Shown: one piece after another, positions 5,645 through 7,792 of the stretch
How positions within the stretch are numbered: the stretch's first letter is position 1
How the letters are laid out: each line of letters begins with the position of its first letter
NCBI RefSeq assembly: GCF_900765565.1
Contig: NZ_CAAFRZ010000194.1
Location: 1-7,792 of the forward strand
Origin: an uncultured Dialister sp.
GTDB taxonomy: Bacteria > Bacillota > Negativicutes > Veillonellales > Dialisteraceae
Length of the DNA stretch: 7,792 bases
Direction: 5' to 3'
The notes under the pieces: generated by a model
Seen by the model: only the letters and a program-made list of their open reading frames with translations
Databases searched by the model: none
What the model was told of the DNA's origin: nothing
Translations under genes and position numbers: made by a program

Positions 5645-5923
5645 AATTTCCTTAGCTCGGCATATTGCGGTTTGTAGAACTGTTGGAGCGAACGGTTTGG
5701 CATGCTTGCGGATAGAGTCACTCGCATGGAGCTTCTAGCTTCTAGCGGCTAGCTGTTAGGAAAGCTGATCCGCCTGCGGCGCTTCTACCCGGTATTTCCG
5801 TCAGTCATTCGTGCCGTAGGCTGGCCAGCTTTCCTAGAAGCTGGCAGCTAGCAGCTAGAAGCTCCGCACGAATGACTCTACCCATCAGCGCCAAACCAAA
5901 CAGCTCGACAAACTGAAATTGGC
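5645..5923. repeat. Long imperfect inverted-repeat element downstream of prfC
   Basis: Two related units face each other. The best-paired arms are 5729-5767 and 5826-5864 (39 nt each, 34 matches when one is reverse-complemented). Pairing continues inward (about 13/18) and outward through TAGAGTCA and GGTTTGGC blocks to about 5694 and 5897. The arms are rich in short AGCT and CTAG words. The outer boundary on the right (to 5923) is set by comparison with the related copy at 7675-7792, which begins with the same GCCAATTTCAG. The left boundary is less sure. No open reading frame of note lies inside. The element fills most of the 520-nt gap between prfC and the HNH-like gene. It may be a non-autonomous mobile element (MITE or REP-like) or a structured RNA. 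Confidence 0.75.
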
Positions 5924-5950
5924 AGTGCCGTCCTTCCCTTCCAGTACAAA

Positions 5951-5973
5951 ACCCCGCAGCATTCCTGCGGGGT
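5951..5973 (-). terminator. Intrinsic terminator of prfC
   Basis: A perfect 9-bp GC-rich stem (ACCCCGCAG at 5951-5959 with CTGCGGGGT at 5965-5973) with a 5-nt loop begins 8 nt after the prfC stop. On the minus strand it runs into TTTTG. The U-tract is short but the stem is strong. Confidence 0.8.
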
Positions 5974-5981
5974 CATTTTCA

Positions 5982-7589
5982 TCAGTTTCCTTCCAGTTCA
6001 GCCACGCCAAGGGGCGGACTTTCGAGAAATTTGACCTTTGGATTTCTCTGGGCCAGCCAGCCTGCCTGCCAGGCGTTGGGCAGGAGGTAAACCGGCCGCT
6101 CACGGCGGTCATAAACCACCATGGCATTGTCGATGCCCACCAGTTCATCCGGCGGTACATCGCCTTCGGTCCACCGGGCCGTGGTAAAGCTTAAAGGTTC
6201 CAAATTGACAGATACGTTATATTCATTTTCCAGACGGTACTTCATGACTTCAAACTGCAGCTGGCCTACAGCGCCGATGATAAAGGATTCCATAATATAA
6301 GGCTGCTTGTAGACCTGGATAGCCCCTTCCTGGGCCAGCTGGGTCACGCCGTTCAGGAACTGTTTTCTCTTCATGCTGCTTTCCGGCGAAAGCCGTGCAA
6401 AAAGTTCCGGCGGGAACACAGGGAAATCAATAAAAGTAACGGGATGCTTCTTTTCACAGACCGTATCCCCTACCCCCAGTTCACCGGTATCAAAGACGCC
6501 GATAATATCTCCGGGATAAGCCTTTTCCACGGTCTGACGTTCTGTAGCCAGGAACTGCTGGGGCTGGGAGAGGCGGATCATTTTGCCGCTCTGCCGGTGA
6601 AGAACGCTGACGCCCTTTTCAAAAACCCCGGAGCAGATGCGCATGAATGCCACCCGATCGTGGTGCTTGGGATCCATATTGGCCTGGATTTTGAATACGA
6701 AGGCGGAGAAGTTCGGATCTTCCGGAGAAACAATGCCTTCCAGCGTTTTCCGGGGTTCCGGCGGCGGCGCCAATTCCAGGTATTTTTCAAGGAACGGCTG
6801 CACGCCGAAGTTCGTCATGGCGGAGCCAAAGAACATGGGCGTCAGTTCGCCTTTTGCCACCTTTTCCGCATCGAAGGGATCCCCCGCTTCATCCAGAAGT
6901 TCCAGATCGTCCTTCAGGGACTGGATGACTTCCGGAGAGAGATGGGATGTAATTTTTTCATCATCCATTTTCCCTGAAATCACGTCCAGTTTCTTCACAC
7001 CATGGGCGTTATCCTTAATAAAGAGATGGCACATTTCCGTTTCCCTGTCATAAATGCCGGTGTAGTCCCCATTGACACCAATGGGCCAGTTCATGGGACA
7101 GGAACGGATCCCCAGTACGTCTTCAATATCCGCCATCAGGTCAAAGGGATTCTTTCCGAAATGGTCAATTTTATTGACAAACGTAAAAATTGGAATACCT
7201 CGGTCCGAGCAGACCTTAAAGAGCTTTTTCGTCTGGGCTTCCACACCCTTGGCCACGTCGATAACCATGACTGCCGAGTCCACAGCCATGAGGGTACGGT
7301 AGGTATCTTCGGAGAAATCCGCATGGCCCGGGGTATCCAGGATATTGATGCGGCAGCCATTGTAGTCAAACTGGAGTACGGAGCTGGTTACGGAAATACC
7401 ACGCTGTTTTTCAATTTCCATCCAGTCCGAAACGGCATAGCGGGCTGTTTTTCTCGCCTTTACGGAGCCCGCCAGATGGATGGCACCACCGTAGAGCAGA
7501 AGTTTTTCGGTCAGCGTCGTCTTGCCGGCATCCGGGTGGGAAATGATGGCAAAGGTACGGCGTCTTTTTATTTCTTCCAAGTCAGTCAT
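5982..7589 (-). CDS. prfC: Peptide chain release factor 3 (RF3)
   Basis: Cytosolic translational GTPase that promotes dissociation of RF1 and RF2 from the ribosome after peptide release. The 535-aa length is close to the usual 520-535. GTPase motifs are all present: P-loop SHPDAGKT (17-24), the switch I segment GISVTSS (65-71), DTPGH (85-89), NKID (139-142) and GSA (255-257). The stretch KARKTARYAVSDWMEIEKQRGISV (45-68) is characteristic of RF3 as opposed to EF-G or LepA, and the C-terminal part (about 380-530, including PELFARLSPES and GAVGQLQFEVMKYRLENEY) matches the RF3 domain III. GAGGTGA (7593-7599) precedes the ATG at normal spacing. It appears monocistronic, with its own promoter and terminator. 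Nothing looks broken. Confidence 0.98.
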   Translation of the reverse strand: MTDLEEIKRRRTFAIISHPDAGKTTLTEKLLLYGGAIHLAGSVKARKTARYAVSDWMEIEKQRGISVTSSVLQFDYNGCRINILDTPGHADFSEDTYRTLMAVDSAVMVIDVAKGVEAQTKKLFKVCSDRGIPIFTFVNKIDHFGKNPFDLMADIEDVLGIRSCPMNWPIGVNGDYTGIYDRETEMCHLFIKDNAHGVKKLDVISGKMDDEKITSHLSPEVIQSLKDDLELLDEAGDPFDAEKVAKGELTPMFFGSAMTNFGVQPFLEKYLELAPPPEPRKTLEGIVSPEDPNFSAFVFKIQANMDPKHHDRVAFMRICSGVFEKGVSVLHRQSGKMIRLSQPQQFLATERQTVEKAYPGDIIGVFDTGELGVGDTVCEKKHPVTFIDFPVFPPELFARLSPESSMKRKQFLNGVTQLAQEGAIQVYKQPYIMESFIIGAVGQLQFEVMKYRLENEYNVSVNLEPLSFTTARWTEGDVPPDELVGIDNAMVVYDRRERPVYLLPNAWQAGWLAQRNPKVKFLESPPLGVAELEGN

Positions 7590-7623
7590 ATTTCACCTCA
7601 AAAAATAATAACCATGTCGTTTT

Positions 7624-7653
7624 ATTATACCGCACTTATAAGGGGAATGAAAA
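7624..7653 (-). promoter_or_regulatory. Promoter of prfC
   Basis: The minus strand has a perfect TATAAT (7624-7629) and a TTTTCA (7648-7653, 4/6 to the -35 consensus) with an 18-nt spacer. Transcription would start near 7617, giving a leader of about 28 nt to the prfC ATG. Confidence 0.7.
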
Positions 7654-7674
7654 GGCAGAGAGAAAAGAAGCGCC

Positions 7675-7792
7675 GCCAATTTCAGTATTGCGAGCTGTTG
7701 GGGTTGGCGGTTAGTATGCTTGCGTGTAGAGTCACTCACACGGGGCTGCTAGCTTCTAGCGGCTAGCTGTTAGGAAGGCTGATCCGCCTGCG
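7675..7792. repeat. Second copy of the repeat element, truncated by the window edge
   Basis: From 7695 onward this stretch aligns with 5680-5778 with one single-base gap. It includes an identical 28-nt block (7749-7776 here) and an identical 15-nt block ending at the window edge. The outer part, GCCAATTTCAG (7675-7685) through GGTTGGC, matches the reverse complement of the right flank of the first copy (29/34 over 5890-5923). The element is thus in the same orientation as the left unit at 5645-5790. Only its first ~118 nt are visible; whether it also has an inverted second half cannot be told here. Confidence 0.75.

Noticed and set aside
5645..5923. CRISPR array or tandem repeat
   Set aside because: The repeats are inverted, imperfect and only two units long, with no regularly spaced unique spacers.
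5645..5923. Insertion sequence
   Set aside because: No transposase reading frame fits inside; at most this is a non-autonomous element.
5885..6160. 91-codon minus-strand frame overlapping the prfC end and the repeat
   Set aside because: Out-of-frame shadow of prfC; it crosses the prfC terminator.
7002..7766. 254-codon open frame on the plus strand opposite the N-terminal part of prfC
   Set aside because: Shadow of the conserved GTPase gene; no recognisable domain, no SD, and it runs into the repeat element.

Overview
The window is bacterial and looks like a low-to-mid GC Firmicute. A Negativicutes relative (Acidaminococcus, Phascolarctobacterium or Megasphaera type) is my best guess. The grounds are moderate GC, strong AGGAGG-type Shine-Dalgarno (SD) sites, and a TAXI-type TRAP transporter in an anaerobe-like gene set. 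The taxonomic call is inference; the sequence contains no marker that proves it. All six supported genes lie on the minus strand, so transcription runs from the right edge to the left.

Layout in the direction of transcription (right to left): (i) 7675-7792 holds the start of a repeat element cut by the window edge. (ii) 7624-7653 is a promoter, followed by prfC (peptide chain release factor 3, 7589-5982), which ends in its own intrinsic terminator at 5951-5973. (iii) 5462-5981 has no gene but carries a long imperfect inverted repeat (about 5645-5923). Its left half is closely related to the element upstream of prfC, so prfC lies between two copies of the same repeat family. (iv) 5496-5504 is an extended -10 promoter, followed by a two-gene operon. 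The first gene is an unrecognised protein with a C-terminal HNH-like zinc domain (5461-4511). Its stop overlaps the start of dcd (dCTP deaminase, 4514-3993) by 4 nt, and an intrinsic terminator at 3908-3951 follows. (v) 3812-239 is a three-gene TRAP-transporter operon: TAXI-type solute-binding lipoprotein, a DUF1850 protein, and a fused 4TM/12TM TRAP permease, closed by a strong intrinsic terminator at 206-231. A second terminator-like hairpin is at 25-50.

Functionally, the transporter genes form one secondary uptake system. The lipoprotein would capture the substrate outside the membrane, and the fused permease would import it using an ion gradient. The DUF1850 protein is a membrane-anchored accessory often found with this transporter type; the substrate cannot be read from sequence. 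dcd supplies dUTP or dUMP for thymidylate synthesis, and prfC recycles class I release factors during translation termination.

The most interesting points are the repeat family around prfC; a stable hairpin that separates a perfect SD from the DUF1850 start codon and, when folded, would bring them to normal spacing; and the tight coupling of a possibly degenerate HNH-like protein to dCTP deaminase.
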